A stretch of 64,000 nucleotides of DNA from Halomonas beimenensis (GTDB lineage Bacteria > Pseudomonadota > Gammaproteobacteria > Pseudomonadales > Halomonadaceae). The DNA lies in the NCBI RefSeq assembly GCF_002549795.1, contig NZ_CP021435.1, positions 2,294,001 to 2,358,000 on the forward strand, written 5' to 3'. The position numbers and the translations under genes are program-made. Every line of letters begins with the position of its first letter. Positions within the stretch are counted from its first letter, which is position 1. A model generated the notes under the pieces. That model did no database searches. It had not been told where the DNA came from and saw only the letters and a program-made list of their open reading frames with translations. Positions 15,763 to 25,475 of the stretch are shown here, piece by piece.

Positions 15763-18398
15763 TTGCGCTTGTCCTCCACTTGCCACTTGCCGTCGCGGTA
15801 GCTCGCCTTCCAGCCGGTCGCCTTGCCGTTCTCCTCGGTCATCACGAACTGTTCCTTGGCCTTGCGCGAGAAGCGAATCTGGGCCGGACGCCCCTCCGGA
15901 TCCTCGCTGGGGGCGTCGAGCAGGAAGCGATACTTGTCGGGCAGTTCCTCGGCATGCGCCTTGAGCTCCTGGACCAGCGGCGGACGGGTCTCGCGGTTCT
16001 TGGGGAACTTGCTCGCCGCCAGGAAGAGGCCGCTGGCCCCGTCACGCAGCACGTAATGGTCGTCGACCTTCTGGCAGGGCAGCTCCGGCATGGGAATGGG
16101 GTCGATCTTGGGCGGTGCCACCTCGCCGCTCTTGAGCAGCTTGCGGGTGTTCTTGCAGGCCTCGTTGGTGCAGCCGAAGTACTTGCCGAAGCGCCCGGAC
16201 TTGAGCTGCATCTCGCTGCCGCACTTGTCGCACTCGATGGTGGGGCCGTCATAGCCCTTGATGCGGAATCGGCCCTTCTCCACCTCGTAGCCGTCACAGT
16301 CGGGGCTGTTGCCGCAGATGTGCAGCTTGCGGGTCTCGTCGATGAGATAGCTGTCCATGGCGGTGCCGCATTTCGGGCAGCGATGCTTGGCCCGCAGGGC
16401 ATCGGTCTCGGCGTCCTCGTCGGCGTCAGCAGCCACGGCCTCGTCCCCGGGCAGCAGGTCGATGGTGGTCTTGCAGCGCTCCTTGGGGGGCAGGTTGTAG
16501 CCCGAGCAGCCCAGGAAGACGCCGGTGGAGGCGGTACGAATCTGCATCTTGCGACCGCAGCTGGGGCAGTCGATGTCGGTGGGCACCGGCTGATTGGGCC
16601 GCATGCCGTCCTCGCTCTCGGCCTCGGCCAGTTCCTCACGGAACTCGGCATAGAAGGCGTCGAGCAGCTCCCGCCAACGCCGCTGCCCCTCGGCCACCTC
16701 GTCGAGGCTGTCCTCCATGCGTGCCGTGAAGGAATAGTCCATCAGGTCGGGGAAGGACTCCTTGAGCCGCTCGGTGACGATGTCGCCGAGCTTCTCGGCA
16801 TAGAAGCGCCGATTCTCCAGCTTGACGTAGCCGCGATCCTGAATGGTGGAGATGATCGACGCATAGGTGGAGGGCCGGCCGATGCCCTTCTTCTCCAGTT
16901 CCTTGACCAGGCTCGCCTCGGTATAGCGCGCCGGCGGCTTGGTGAAATGCTGTTGGGGGTCCAGCGCCTCCAGGCGCAGCGGCGTCCCCTCGGCCAGGTC
17001 CGGCAGCGACTGGTCCTCATCCTTGCGGCCCATGGGCTTCATGACGCGGGTGTAGCCGTCGAACTTCAGCACCCGCCCCTTGGCCTTGAGCTCGTAGCCG
17101 TCGGCGGCCACGGTCAGGGTGGTGGAAAGGTATTCGGCGGGCGTCATCTGACAGGCCACGAACTGCCGCCAGATCAGCTCGTAGAGGCGCTCGGCATCAC
17201 GCTCCATGCCGGCCAGGTCGGTGGCGCGGCGCGTCACCTCGGAGGGGCGGATCGCCTCGTGGGCCTCCTGGGCACCCTCCTTGCTCGTGTAGCGATTCGG
17301 GGCCTCCGGCAGGTAGCGTGCCCCGTACTCGTCGCCGATGAAGTCACGCACGGTCTCCACCGCCTCCCGGGAGAGATTGGTGGAATCCGTCCGCATGTAG
17401 GTGATGTAGCCGGCCTCGTAGAGCCGCTGGGCCAGGGTCATGGTCTTCTTCACCGAGAACCCCAGCCGGCCGCTGGCGGCCTGCTGCAGGGTCGAGGTGA
17501 TGAAGGGAGCGTTCGGCTTGGAACGCGTCGGCTTGTCCTCTCGCGAGGTGATCGCCAGGGACGCCTTCCTCAGGCCCTCGATGCGGTCGAGGGTCTCCGC
17601 CTCCGAGGTCGGCCTGAAGGCCTGGCCGTCCTGGCGGGTGAGCTCGAAGCGGACCGGCGCGGCCGCGGCATCCTCGGCCGGCCGCAGGTCGGCATGCACG
17701 TCCCAGAATTCCTCCGGCACGAAGGCGCGGATCTCGCGCTCGCGCTCGACGATCAGGCGCATGGCCACCGACTGGACGCGGCCGGCGGACAGCCCGCGGG
17801 CGATCTTGGCCCACAGCAGCGGCGAGAGCATGAAGCCCACCACCCGATCCAGGAAGCGCCGGGCCTGCTGGGCCTCGACCCGCGGCATGTTGAGCTGGCC
17901 GGGATGGTCGAAGGCCTCGTGGATGGCGTTCTTGGTGATCTCGTTGAACACCACCCGACGATAGCGGGACTCGTCGCCCCCGATGGTCTCGCGCAGGTGC
18001 CAGGCGATGGCCTCCCCCTCGCGATCGAGGTCGGTGGCGAGATAGACGGCATCGGCCTTGTCGGCCAGCTTCTTGAGCTCGGCGACCACCTTCTCCTTGC
18101 CGGGCAGGATCTCGTAGTGGGCCTCCCAGCCATGTTCGGGGTCGATGCCCATGCGCCGGATGAGCTGTTCGTGCGCCTTGCGCTTGCGATACTCGGCCTT
18201 CTCCTCGGGGGACATCTTGCGGGTCGCCGCGGCCTGCCGGGCACGCTCCTTGGGGTCCGAGGCCGCCTTGCCCGAGCCGCTGGTCGGCAGGTCACGAATG
18301 TGCCCCACACTCGACTTCACGATGAACTCGTTGCCGAGGTACTTGTTGATCGTCTTGGCCTTGGCAGGCGACTCGACGATGACCAGTGACTTGCCCAT
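15759..18398 (-). CDS. topA: DNA topoisomerase I (type IA)
   Basis: An 879-residue type IA topoisomerase that relaxes negative supercoils. The N-terminal TOPRIM domain begins [20 protein letters not shown] and contains the [17 protein letters not shown] acidic motif. The catalytic tyrosine is in [11 protein letters not shown]. Three C-terminal zinc ribbons are seen: [16 protein letters not shown] and CDKCGSEM with their downstream Cys pairs. A short basic tail ([17 protein letters not shown]) follows. Length matches gammaproteobacterial TopA (about 865). ATG at 18398. The next gene is coupled to it by a GTGA overlap. Confidence 0.98.
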   Translation of the reverse strand: MGKSLVIVESPAKAKTINKYLGNEFIVKSSVGHIRDLPTSGSGKAASDPKERARQAAATRKMSPEEKAEYRKRKAHEQLIRRMGIDPEHGWEAHYEILPGKEKVVAELKKLADKADAVYLATDLDREGEAIAWHLRETIGGDESRYRRVVFNEITKNAIHEAFDHPGQLNMPRVEAQQARRFLDRVVGFMLSPLLWAKIARGLSAGRVQSVAMRLIVEREREIRAFVPEEFWDVHADLRPAEDAAAAPVRFELTRQDGQAFRPTSEAETLDRIEGLRKASLAITSREDKPTRSKPNAPFITSTLQQAASGRLGFSVKKTMTLAQRLYEAGYITYMRTDSTNLSREAVETVRDFIGDEYGARYLPEAPNRYTSKEGAQEAHEAIRPSEVTRRATDLAGMERDAERLYELIWRQFVACQMTPAEYLSTTLTVAADGYELKAKGRVLKFDGYTRVMKPMGRKDEDQSLPDLAEGTPLRLEALDPQQHFTKPPARYTEASLVKELEKKGIGRPSTYASIISTIQDRGYVKLENRRFYAEKLGDIVTERLKESFPDLMDYSFTARMEDSLDEVAEGQRRWRELLDAFYAEFREELAEAESEDGMRPNQPVPTDIDCPSCGRKMQIRTASTGVFLGCSGYNLPPKERCKTTIDLLPGDEAVAADADEDAETDALRAKHRCPKCGTAMDSYLIDETRKLHICGNSPDCDGYEVEKGRFRIKGYDGPTIECDKCGSEMQLKSGRFGKYFGCTNEACKNTRKLLKSGEVAPPKIDPIPMPELPCQKVDDHYVLRDGASGLFLAASKFPKNRETRPPLVQELKAHAEELPDKYRFLLDAPSEDPEGRPAQIRFSRKAKEQFVMTEENGKATGWKASYRDGKWQVEDKRK

Positions 18399-18581
18399 AG
18401 TGCTCCAAAATGCTGTAGGCGCGGACGACTCGGCCGCGCCGGACGGTAATCGGCCACCCTCTTTCGGGTGAAAAATGCGCTTACCCTACCCCAGCACCGG
18501 CCGACACGCCAGTCGGGCCGACGCCGGGCCTTTGACCCTAGACCGCCGTCCGGGGCCCGGCAAGGGCCGGCCCTCAACCAG

Positions 18582-18611
18582 GCGCCCCCGCCGGCGAACC
18601 GGCGGGGGCGC
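18582..18611. terminator. GC-rich hairpin after the DUF3141 gene
   Basis: A 13-bp perfect stem (GCGCCCCCGCCGG with its complement) closed by a CGAA tetraloop, 27 bases past the stop codon of the DUF3141 gene. There is no T run, so it may be a Rho-assisted stop or a 3'-end stabilising structure rather than a classic intrinsic terminator. Confidence 0.5.
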
Positions 18612-18637
18612 GAGTCTTCAGGCGACGCCCATGACCG

Positions 18638-21004
18638 TCAGTCGTCGGCCTTGGACGGGGTGCGACGGCGGGGCGACGCCTTGCGCGAGCGCCCTCGCCG
18701 GTTCGCCGGCTTGGTCGTGGCGGGTTCCGGCACCGCTCCAGGCGCCTCGGAGGCAGACGCCGGAGGCGCACTGCCTCCCGTGTCCGAAGCAGGAGCCCCC
18801 GTGGGCGAGTCGGTGGTCGCGGGCTTGGAATGCTCGAACAGTGCCCGGATGCGCTCGAAGCGCTGGGCGGCATGCTCGCTCAACTCGCCACTCGCCGCGA
18901 GCACATGCTCGATATGCTCGAGGTGGGCATCGATCGCCTCGGCGTCCAGCCCCTCCAGCAGATGCGGGATCGCCGCCAGGGCCGCCTCGGGATCGTTCTC
19001 GAGGATGAAGAACTGCTCGCGCACCAGATGCTTGAAGTCCGCCAGGGTGATATCCGGCTCGAGCTCGGCACGGGACGCCCGCAGGCGCTGGAAGTTGCGG
19101 CCATCGGTGGCCGGCGCGCCCCCCAGCACATGGATCACCGAACGCATCACCGCCTCGTGACTACCGCCCTCGGCCACCTTGGCGCGGATCTCCTCACGGC
19201 GCCGCGCCACGAAGCGGCGGTGCTCGGGCTCGGCCCCCGGGCGACGACGGTGCGCATGGGCGTCGCCGCCGAGTCCCACCAGCGCCTGCAGCAGGGGCTG
19301 GCCATAGACGTCCAGGAAGAGCCGCTCGGTGCTGCGGTCACGCAACTCCCGCCAGGCGTCGAGCCCGTGGGAGATCTGGCTGGACGCCACCCTCTCCAGG
19401 GCACGGAACACGTTGTCCTCGCCGACCGCATGGCGATCCTCACGCACCATGTCGGCCAGCACGGGGACCGGCACCATCAGCGGATTGCGGTCGGAGAGCA
19501 GTCGATACCCCATGCGATTGGGATGCATCAGACGCATCCAGTGGGCGGATTCCGGCGTGGCCAGCGCCCTCACCCAGGGCTGCAGGAACCGCCGATACAG
19601 GCCGAGGTTGATCTCGGAGATCCGGGCCACGGTGGCGAAGCGGCGATCGTCGTCGGGACGGTGCTGGATCTCGCGATCGAGCTCCTCCACGCTGCGTGGC
19701 TGGAACTCGAGCAGGTAGTCCCGCTCGATCAGCTCCGCGTCGGGACGATCCTCGGCCCGGGAGATCGTGGTCTCGTAGAGACCCGGCGGCAGGACATCGA
19801 TGTAGTCCATGTTCGCGGTGAACTCGGCATGTTCCTTGCGGGACACGCTGCCCGAGACGAAGATCCCCAGGTGGCCGGTCGTGTCGTGCACGCAGTACAC
19901 GATGGTCTGCTCGTTGGCGATGACGTCATCGGTGTCTTCGTAGAGGTCGCGCACCCAGCCCAGGGCCTGGGGCGGCGGGGTGATGTCGTCGCCCCGGGAG
20001 CAGAACACCACCACCGGCGAGCGCAGGTTGCGCAGGTCGATGCGACGACCGTCGGCGGTCACCAGTTGAGCCGTGGATAGCCGGTTGCCGACGAAGAGAT
20101 TGTCGACGATGTACTGGATCTCCTGGCCGCCGAGCACCACATGGCCGCCCCACCAGCGCTCGAAGTCCAGGTAGCGGCGCGCCTCGGTGTCGACCCTGGA
20201 ATAGAGGGCGTACTGCTTGTCCCACCAGGTATTGGCGGGATTGAGCCGTTCGAAGTTCTGGACCAGCCAGGCGCCGTCGAAGAGTCCCGCCCCCAGATCG
20301 CTGAGCAACGAGGTCATCCAGGTTCCTCCGGACATCCCGCCGGTATAGCGCATGGGCGCGTAGCCCCGTTCACCGGCCCAGTAGGAAAGCGGGGCACCGG
20401 CGATCAGGATGGGGCCGAAGACGTCCGGCTCCAGGGCGGCGGCCATCATGATCTGCCAGCCGGCCTGACAGTTGCCCACCACCATGGGTTTCTCGGCGGT
20501 GTCCGGATGCAGGGAGATGACATGGCGCAGGAAGGCGACCTCCGCCTCGACCACGTCCTCGACGGTCTGGCCCGGCTCGGGATAGGGCAGGAAACCGATG
20601 AAGTAGCAGGGATGACCGGCACGCAAGGCCACGCCGATCTCGCTGTCCGGCTTGAAGCCCCCGATGCCGGGGCCATGGCCGGCCCGCGGATCGACCACCA
20701 CGAAGGGGCGCATCAGCGGATCGGTCTCGACGCCGTCGGGCGGCAGGATTCGCATCAGTTCATAGTTGACCGGACGCGAGAGCTCGCGTCCGTCGATCAC
20801 GACCTCGGACTCGAAGCCGAGCACGTTGGGCTTGGTCTGCTCGATGTGTTCCAGATACTGGTTGCCGCGTTGCCGCATGACATCCAGGTAGAGGGTGCTG
20901 CGCTCCACCGCGTCGCGCCAGTAGTCGAAGGCGGCACGGCCGAAGCCGAAGGGGTCCAGCCAGGACAGGGCGGCGGGCGACAGACTCGGCATCAGGGGAT
21001 TCAT
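18638..21004 (-). CDS. DUF3141 protein, PhaC-like alpha/beta hydrolase
   Basis: A 788-residue protein whose first 450 residues form an alpha/beta hydrolase of the poly(3-hydroxyalkanoate) synthase type. The N-terminus resembles PhaC (DPFGFGRAAFDYWRDAVERSTLYLDVMRQRG). The nucleophile elbow is GNCQAG, with Cys as in PHA synthases, and Asp (SRGDDITPP) and His (DTTGHLGIF) positions follow. The C-terminal part is helical, and the last 70 residues are Ala/Pro/Ser-rich then strongly basic (RRGRSRKASPRRR). ATG at 21004 has GGAG at a proper distance; longer starts lack this. It is a single gene with its own hairpin. A role in polyester or acyl-ester metabolism is an inference; enzymatic activity is not established by sequence. 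Confidence 0.75.
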   Translation of the reverse strand: MNPLMPSLSPAALSWLDPFGFGRAAFDYWRDAVERSTLYLDVMRQRGNQYLEHIEQTKPNVLGFESEVVIDGRELSRPVNYELMRILPPDGVETDPLMRPFVVVDPRAGHGPGIGGFKPDSEIGVALRAGHPCYFIGFLPYPEPGQTVEDVVEAEVAFLRHVISLHPDTAEKPMVVGNCQAGWQIMMAAALEPDVFGPILIAGAPLSYWAGERGYAPMRYTGGMSGGTWMTSLLSDLGAGLFDGAWLVQNFERLNPANTWWDKQYALYSRVDTEARRYLDFERWWGGHVVLGGQEIQYIVDNLFVGNRLSTAQLVTADGRRIDLRNLRSPVVVFCSRGDDITPPPQALGWVRDLYEDTDDVIANEQTIVYCVHDTTGHLGIFVSGSVSRKEHAEFTANMDYIDVLPPGLYETTISRAEDRPDAELIERDYLLEFQPRSVEELDREIQHRPDDDRRFATVARISEINLGLYRRFLQPWVRALATPESAHWMRLMHPNRMGYRLLSDRNPLMVPVPVLADMVREDRHAVGEDNVFRALERVASSQISHGLDAWRELRDRSTERLFLDVYGQPLLQALVGLGGDAHAHRRRPGAEPEHRRFVARRREEIRAKVAEGGSHEAVMRSVIHVLGGAPATDGRNFQRLRASRAELEPDITLADFKHLVREQFFILENDPEAALAAIPHLLEGLDAEAIDAHLEHIEHVLAASGELSEHAAQRFERIRALFEHSKPATTDSPTGAPASDTGGSAPPASASEAPGAVPEPATTKPANRRGRSRKASPRRRTPSKADD

Positions 21005-21120
21005 GTCGTTGACTCCATGGGTAGCCATGGTGGATGGCGAAGGCGAGACGCCTCGCGGGATCGACTTTGCTGCAATGCAATATAACCCAGAATCGGGACG
21101 TCCGCGAGACCTCACCCCGA

Positions 21121-22032
21121 TCAGTCCCCCGGGGTCCGCCGGCCCGGGGCGGCAGCCAGCAGCTCGGCGAGGGCATGACCGGCGCGGGCACGGACGTCCT
21201 CGGGACGCCTGCCCCAGGCCACGAACCTCGACTCACCGCCGTCCCCGGCGTGATCGAGGCGCCGCCCGGGACCTCCGGCAAGCCGCGCCCCACGCGGCAG
21301 GCTCAGCCGCCACAATCGGGCATGCCCGCCGGCCTCGAGGGCCGACTGACGCACGCGCAGTCGCTCTCCCTGCAGGAGTCGCAACTGCTCGGCGAGCGGG
21401 TCCAGCCCGGTCAGGGTCTCGTCGAGCGCCTCCTCGCCACTGAGGCCCGGCGCCAGGGAAACGAAGCCCAGCTCGTTCCCTCCGGCCTCGAAGCAGGCTT
21501 CCACGAGCCCCGTCAGGCCCAGGGCGCCGACTCCTCGGGCAGCCAGCTTCCCCAGGTAGCGCGTTCGCTCGGAGGTCAACCACGGCAAGGGGGCCTGGGA
21601 CGACTGCTCGGAGAGACGCTGACGGGGCGGCAGGTAGCGCACCTGTCCCTGGTGATCGGCGAGGAGCGACAGCCGTACCCGCGGCCCCCCCGACGAGCCC
21701 ATGCCGGCCAGCGGCAGGCCGGCCTCGCGCATCAGCGCCGACATCGCCCGGGCATCGGTCATGGCGGCCAGCAGGCGGGGTTCGACACCGAGAAAGCGGA
21801 TCCCCGCCTGTCGGCACCGCTCGGCGAGCGGCACCTGCTGCGCCGGTGCCAGCTCCCCCGCGTGCACGGCGTCGCAGCCGAGCTCCCGGGCACGGTGGCA
21901 TGCCCGATCGGAAGGCCCCTGGTGGCGGAGGCTGGCGATCCCCAGCTCCTCGCCGGCCTGGCACAGGCGCAGGGCCCCGGCGCCGGCCCCGAGGACCAGC
22001 ATCCGGGTCACCGGATAGGAAGGGTGCGACAT
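21121..22032 (-). CDS. Biotin-carboxylase-like ATP-grasp remnant, probable pseudoenzyme
   Basis: A 303-residue protein. Residues 10-115 read like the N-terminal domain of biotin carboxylase (MLVLGAGAGALRLCQAGEELGI; IRFLGVEPRLLAAMTDARAMSALMREAGLP). The following sequence parallels the later ATP-grasp part (RVRLSLLADHQGQVRYLPPRQRLSEQSSQ; VEACFEAGGNELGFV). The Gly-rich lid region is missing, and the catalytic [12 protein letters not shown] segment of AccC is replaced by unrelated residues. It therefore probably cannot carboxylate biotin. ATG at 22032 follows GGAG. It is divergent from a LysR-type regulator, which may control it. Compare the complete accC at 49261-50601. Confidence 0.6.
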   Translation of the reverse strand: MSHPSYPVTRMLVLGAGAGALRLCQAGEELGIASLRHQGPSDRACHRARELGCDAVHAGELAPAQQVPLAERCRQAGIRFLGVEPRLLAAMTDARAMSALMREAGLPLAGMGSSGGPRVRLSLLADHQGQVRYLPPRQRLSEQSSQAPLPWLTSERTRYLGKLAARGVGALGLTGLVEACFEAGGNELGFVSLAPGLSGEEALDETLTGLDPLAEQLRLLQGERLRVRQSALEAGGHARLWRLSLPRGARLAGGPGRRLDHAGDGGESRFVAWGRRPEDVRARAGHALAELLAAAPGRRTPGD

Positions 22033-22124
22033 CAGAGATCTCCGAATGGCTAGAGGAAACGAGGCGGTGCTAGCATGACGCCGAGGCCCGCCGGACGCCA
22101 CGGCGCCGATCCAACGGACGATCC

Positions 22125-23111
22125 ATGACCACGCCCAAGCTGCTCAACCGCCTGACCTTCCGACAACTTCAGGTATTCCGTACCGTCTACGAGCGCCAGT
22201 CCTTCTCCCGGGCGGCCGAAGCGCTGGGGCTGACGCAACCGGCGGTCAGCGCCCAGATCCGCCAGCTCGAGCAGGCGCTCGGCCATCCGCTGTTCAAGTA
22301 TGCCGGCCGCACCCTGCATGCCCTTCCCGCCGCGGATGCCCTGGCCGCCTCCGCCCGGGCGATCTTCGGCCAGGTGTCCCGTCTGCAGATGAGCCTCTCG
22401 GACCTGGACGGCACCATTACCGGAGAACTCAACCTGGCCGCGGTCTCCACGGCCCAGTACGTGGTTCCCCACCTGCTGGCTCGGTTCCGCGCCCACTACC
22501 CCAATGTCCAGCTGCGCCTGAGGGTCTGCAACCGCAGCCAGGCCCTCGAGCGGCTCGCCGAGCGACGCGACGACCTGGTGATCATGGCGCGGGTGCCGCA
22601 GGACGACGACCTGGTGTTCATGCCCATCCTCGACAACGAGATGATCCCGGTGGTCTGGCCGGGTCACCCGCTGCTCGAGGCGACGAGCCCCACCCTGGCG
22701 GACTTCGCGCACCATTATGTGCTGATGCGGGAACCCGGCTCCGGGGTGCGTGGTGCCCTGGAAGAGCTGGCCGCCGAGGAGGGCGTGGCGCTGGACCACG
22801 CCATCGAGATGGGCACCAACGAGGCGGTCAAGCAGGGGGTGATGGCCCAGCTCGGCGTGGCCGTGCTCCCCCGCCTGGCGGTGCGCCTGGAGCTCGAGGC
22901 CGGCTTGCTGGCCCCGCTGGAGCTGCCGGGCTTCCCGCTGAGGCACTCATGGTGCACCGTCTATCATCGCGAACGCTTCCCGACCCCGGTCACCGAGCTC
23001 TTCCTGCGCTTCGTGCGTCAACACCTGGACGAACTTCACGCACACTTCGCCGCGGATCCCGCCCCCTTGCCCAGCCATGGCGTGGCCTGCCTGCCCGACG
23101 CCACGCCCTGA
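22125..23111 (+). CDS. LysR family transcriptional regulator
   Basis: A 328-residue LysR-type regulator. Residues about 9-68 are the winged helix-turn-helix (TFRQLQVFRTVYERQSFSRAA, LGLTQPAVSAQIRQLEQALG). The rest is a periplasmic-binding-protein-like effector domain (GELNLAAVSTAQYVVPHLLARF; EMGTNEAVKQGVMAQLGVAVLP). The effector domain resembles the CbbR/RbcR branch, but the ligand cannot be assigned. It is divergent from the biotin-carboxylase-like gene with 92 bp between them, the classic layout for a LysR regulator and its target. Confidence 0.9.
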   Translation: MTTPKLLNRLTFRQLQVFRTVYERQSFSRAAEALGLTQPAVSAQIRQLEQALGHPLFKYAGRTLHALPAADALAASARAIFGQVSRLQMSLSDLDGTITGELNLAAVSTAQYVVPHLLARFRAHYPNVQLRLRVCNRSQALERLAERRDDLVIMARVPQDDDLVFMPILDNEMIPVVWPGHPLLEATSPTLADFAHHYVLMREPGSGVRGALEELAAEEGVALDHAIEMGTNEAVKQGVMAQLGVAVLPRLAVRLELEAGLLAPLELPGFPLRHSWCTVYHRERFPTPVTELFLRFVRQHLDELHAHFAADPAPLPSHGVACLPDATP

Positions 23112-23212
23112 CCACCCTCGCCTGTCCAGCCCGACGGCGAGTGTGGTACCTTAACCGGCTAGATTCGAGACCGGCCCGGCGAGCGGCCGCCGAGTGAAGA
23201 GGCTCCCAGCTC

Positions 23213-24274
23213 ATGAGCGACAACAACAGCAAGCATGTGTCCAGCGGCGAGAAGTACCGCAACGAACACGGCGCGACGGCCATCAAGGATGGCATGAAGC
23301 AGCGCGGCCGGGTGGAGGAGAGCCCGGCCCTGGGTCGCAAGCCCAAGTGGCTGCGCGCCCAGATCCCCGGCGGCCAGCGCTTCGACGCGGTGAAGAAGAA
23401 CGTGGCCCAGCATCGACTGAGCACCGTCTGTGCCGAGTCCCACTGCCCCAACATGGGCGAATGCTGGAGCAACGGTACCGCCACCATCATGCTGATGGGC
23501 TCGGTGTGTACCCGGGCATGCCGCTTCTGCGCCGTGGACACCGGCAATCCCAAGGGGTGGCTGGATCCCGAGGAACCGCAGAACACCGCCAAGTCGGTGG
23601 AACTCATGGGGCTGCGCTACGTGGTGCTGACCTCGGTGGACCGCGACGACCTGCCCGATGGCGGCGCGCGCCACTACGCCGAGTGCATTCAGGCCATCAA
23701 GGCCCGCACCCCCGAGGTGGCGGTGGAGGCCCTGACCCCGGACTTCGACGGCGCCCCGACCGCCATCGAGCGGGTCGTCGATTCCGGCCTGGAGGTCTTC
23801 GCCCAGAACGTCGAGACGGTGGAACGCCTGACCCGTCGGGTCCGCGATCCCCGCGCCGGCTACCGCAAGACCCTCGACGTGCTGGCCCATGCCAAGCGGC
23901 ACCGCCCCGACGTCCTCACCAAGACCAGCCTGATGCTGGGCCTCGGCGAGACCGAGGAGGAGATCCTCGCCACCTTCGACGACCTGCGGGCGATCGGCGT
24001 CGACATCGTCACCCTGGGCCAGTACCTCCGCCCGACCCGCAACCACCTTCCGGTGGAGCGCTGGGTCACCCCGGAGGAGTTCGAGCGCTACCGCCAGCTC
24101 GGCCTGGAGAAGGGCTTCATGGAGGTGCCCTCCGGTCCCCTGGTCCGCTCCAGCTATCGGGCCGATCGGGTCTTCGAGAACAACAACCTGGGCCTGGAGC
24201 TCGCCTCCCCGGCCGAGGTGCCGGGGCAGCAGGCCGCCGACCCCAACATCATCCCCACCCGCAGCGTGGGGTGA
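23213..24274 (+). CDS. lipA: Lipoyl synthase (radical SAM)
   Basis: A 353-residue radical SAM enzyme that inserts two sulfurs into protein-bound octanoyl groups. The auxiliary cluster motif C-x4-C-x5-C is visible in [14 protein letters not shown]. The radical SAM motif CxxxCxxC is in [21 protein letters not shown] sequence near the C-terminus carries the conserved Ser. The first 50 residues are an extra polar extension. It faces lipB, its pathway partner, across the 24275-24441 gap; the two are convergent rather than co-transcribed. Confidence 0.98.
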   Translation: MSDNNSKHVSSGEKYRNEHGATAIKDGMKQRGRVEESPALGRKPKWLRAQIPGGQRFDAVKKNVAQHRLSTVCAESHCPNMGECWSNGTATIMLMGSVCTRACRFCAVDTGNPKGWLDPEEPQNTAKSVELMGLRYVVLTSVDRDDLPDGGARHYAECIQAIKARTPEVAVEALTPDFDGAPTAIERVVDSGLEVFAQNVETVERLTRRVRDPRAGYRKTLDVLAHAKRHRPDVLTKTSLMLGLGETEEEILATFDDLRAIGVDIVTLGQYLRPTRNHLPVERWVTPEEFERYRQLGLEKGFMEVPSGPLVRSSYRADRVFENNNLGLELASPAEVPGQQAADPNIIPTRSVG

Positions 24275-24441
24275 AAGCGGCCAAGCTGCCAAGCCGAGGT
24301 TCAAGGAGAAAGCAAAAAGTAGCAAGGGAACCCTGGTTGAGCCCTTCCTGTCGATAGAGAGCCCCGCTGGCGAATGCCGGCGGGGCTTTCTTGTCACTTT
24401 CTACTCTTCACTTTCGACTTGTCACTTGCCACTCGGCGCTG
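24275..24441. repeat. lipA-lipB convergent gap with degenerate member of the intergenic repeat family
   Basis: The gap begins with GCGGCCAAGCTGCCAAG right after lipA and ends in ACTCGGCGCT right before the lipB stop, with CACTT/GTCACTT words between. These two ends match the ends of the larger repeat arrays at 42495-42672 and 54757-55018. It also holds a terminator. Confidence 0.55.
24359..24393. terminator. lipA terminator
   Basis: AGCCCCGC and GCGGGGCT form the stem of a hairpin followed by TTTCTT on the plus strand. It is placed about 85 bases after the lipA stop and could also serve lipB from the other side. Confidence 0.75.
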
Positions 24442-25089
24442 TCAGCTCGGATCCTGCCGCGGCTCGTCGACCAGCTCCCGCCCCAGCTCCCTGGCCAGGC
24501 ATTCGGCCAGCCGGGTGGCCACCGCCTCCCGGGGCGGCGCCTCGTTGATCAGGTCGACCAGCCGCGTCATGGCCATGCCGGCATAGCCGCACGGGTTGAT
24601 CCGGTCGAAGGGCGAGAGATCGGCGTCGACGTTGAGCGCGATGCCGTGGAAACTGGCGCCGCGCCGGATACGCAGCCCCAGGGAGGCGATCTTGGCCTCG
24701 CCCACGTATACGCCGGGGGCATCCGGTCGGGCCCGGGCCTCGATGTCGTATTCGGCGAGCAGGGCGATGGCGGCATCCTCCAGCGCACTGACCAGGGCGC
24801 GTACGCCGAGACGCGCTCGGCGAACGTCGAGCAGGGGGTACAACACCACCTGGCCGGGACCGTGGTAGGTCACCTGACCGCCCCGGTCGGTCTGGACCAC
24901 CGGAATGTCACCGGGCATCAGCAGATGCTCGGGCTTGCCGGCACGCCCCTGGGTGAACACCGGGTCATGCTCGACCAGCCACAGCTGATCCGGGGTGTCG
25001 CCGTCGCGGGTATCGGTGAGATCGCGCATGGCCCGCCACACGGGCTCGTAGGGTCGCCGCCCCAGGCGATGCAGTCGAAGGGGCTCCAC
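24442..25089 (-). CDS. lipB: Lipoyl(octanoyl) transferase
   Basis: A 215-residue octanoyl-ACP:protein octanoyltransferase, the first step of de novo lipoate attachment, supplying the substrate for LipA. Conserved blocks are [24 protein letters not shown], the catalytic Lys/Cys pair region [15 protein letters not shown] and INPCGYAGM. It begins with a GTG one base after the ybeD stop, so the two are coupled. Length matches E. coli LipB (213). Confidence 0.96.
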   Translation of the reverse strand: MEPLRLHRLGRRPYEPVWRAMRDLTDTRDGDTPDQLWLVEHDPVFTQGRAGKPEHLLMPGDIPVVQTDRGGQVTYHGPGQVVLYPLLDVRRARLGVRALVSALEDAAIALLAEYDIEARARPDAPGVYVGEAKIASLGLRIRRGASFHGIALNVDADLSPFDRINPCGYAGMAMTRLVDLINEAPPREAVATRLAECLARELGRELVDEPRQDPS

Positions 25090-25090
25090 C

Positions 25091-25405
25091 TCAGACCACC
25101 ATGTGCACGCGACCGCTGGCCTTGAGTTCGGCGAACAGGGCCGCGAGCTGGGCCTCGCCGGTGGCGCGCAGCGTCAGGCGGACCGACTGGAAGCGGCCAT
25201 TGCGGCTGGGCACCACCTGGATACCTTGCGGATCGAAGGCGGGATCGTGACGCGATACCACCTGGCACACCATGGCGGTGAAATCCTCGCTGGCATCGCC
25301 CACGACCTTGATCGGATAGTCGCAGGGGAAAGTGATCTTGGGCGGCTTGCCATCGCCGCGGCCGGCACTGGGCCGGCGCAGGTCACGCAGGGTCTTGTCG
25401 CTCAT
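25091..25405 (-). CDS. ybeD: YbeD/DUF493 family protein
   Basis: A 104-residue member of the small YbeD (DUF493) family with an ACT-like fold: [51 protein letters not shown]. coli YbeD is 87 residues and lies between dacA and lipB, exactly as here. The molecular function is not established; a regulatory role is usually inferred from the fold. Co-transcribed with lipB. Confidence 0.93.
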   Translation of the reverse strand: MSDKTLRDLRRPSAGRGDGKPPKITFPCDYPIKVVGDASEDFTAMVCQVVSRHDPAFDPQGIQVVPSRNGRFQSVRLTLRATGEAQLAALFAELKASGRVHMVV

Positions 25406-25475
25406 CCCTCACCCATCTGGAAGCATATACCTCCATTCTACGCGACCGGCGCCGGGCCACCAAGGCAGCGGGACG

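Noticed and set aside
15780..18389. An 869-codon open frame on the plus strand opposite topA
   Set aside because: It mirrors topA codon by codon with no ribosome-binding site or domain; topA is unambiguous.
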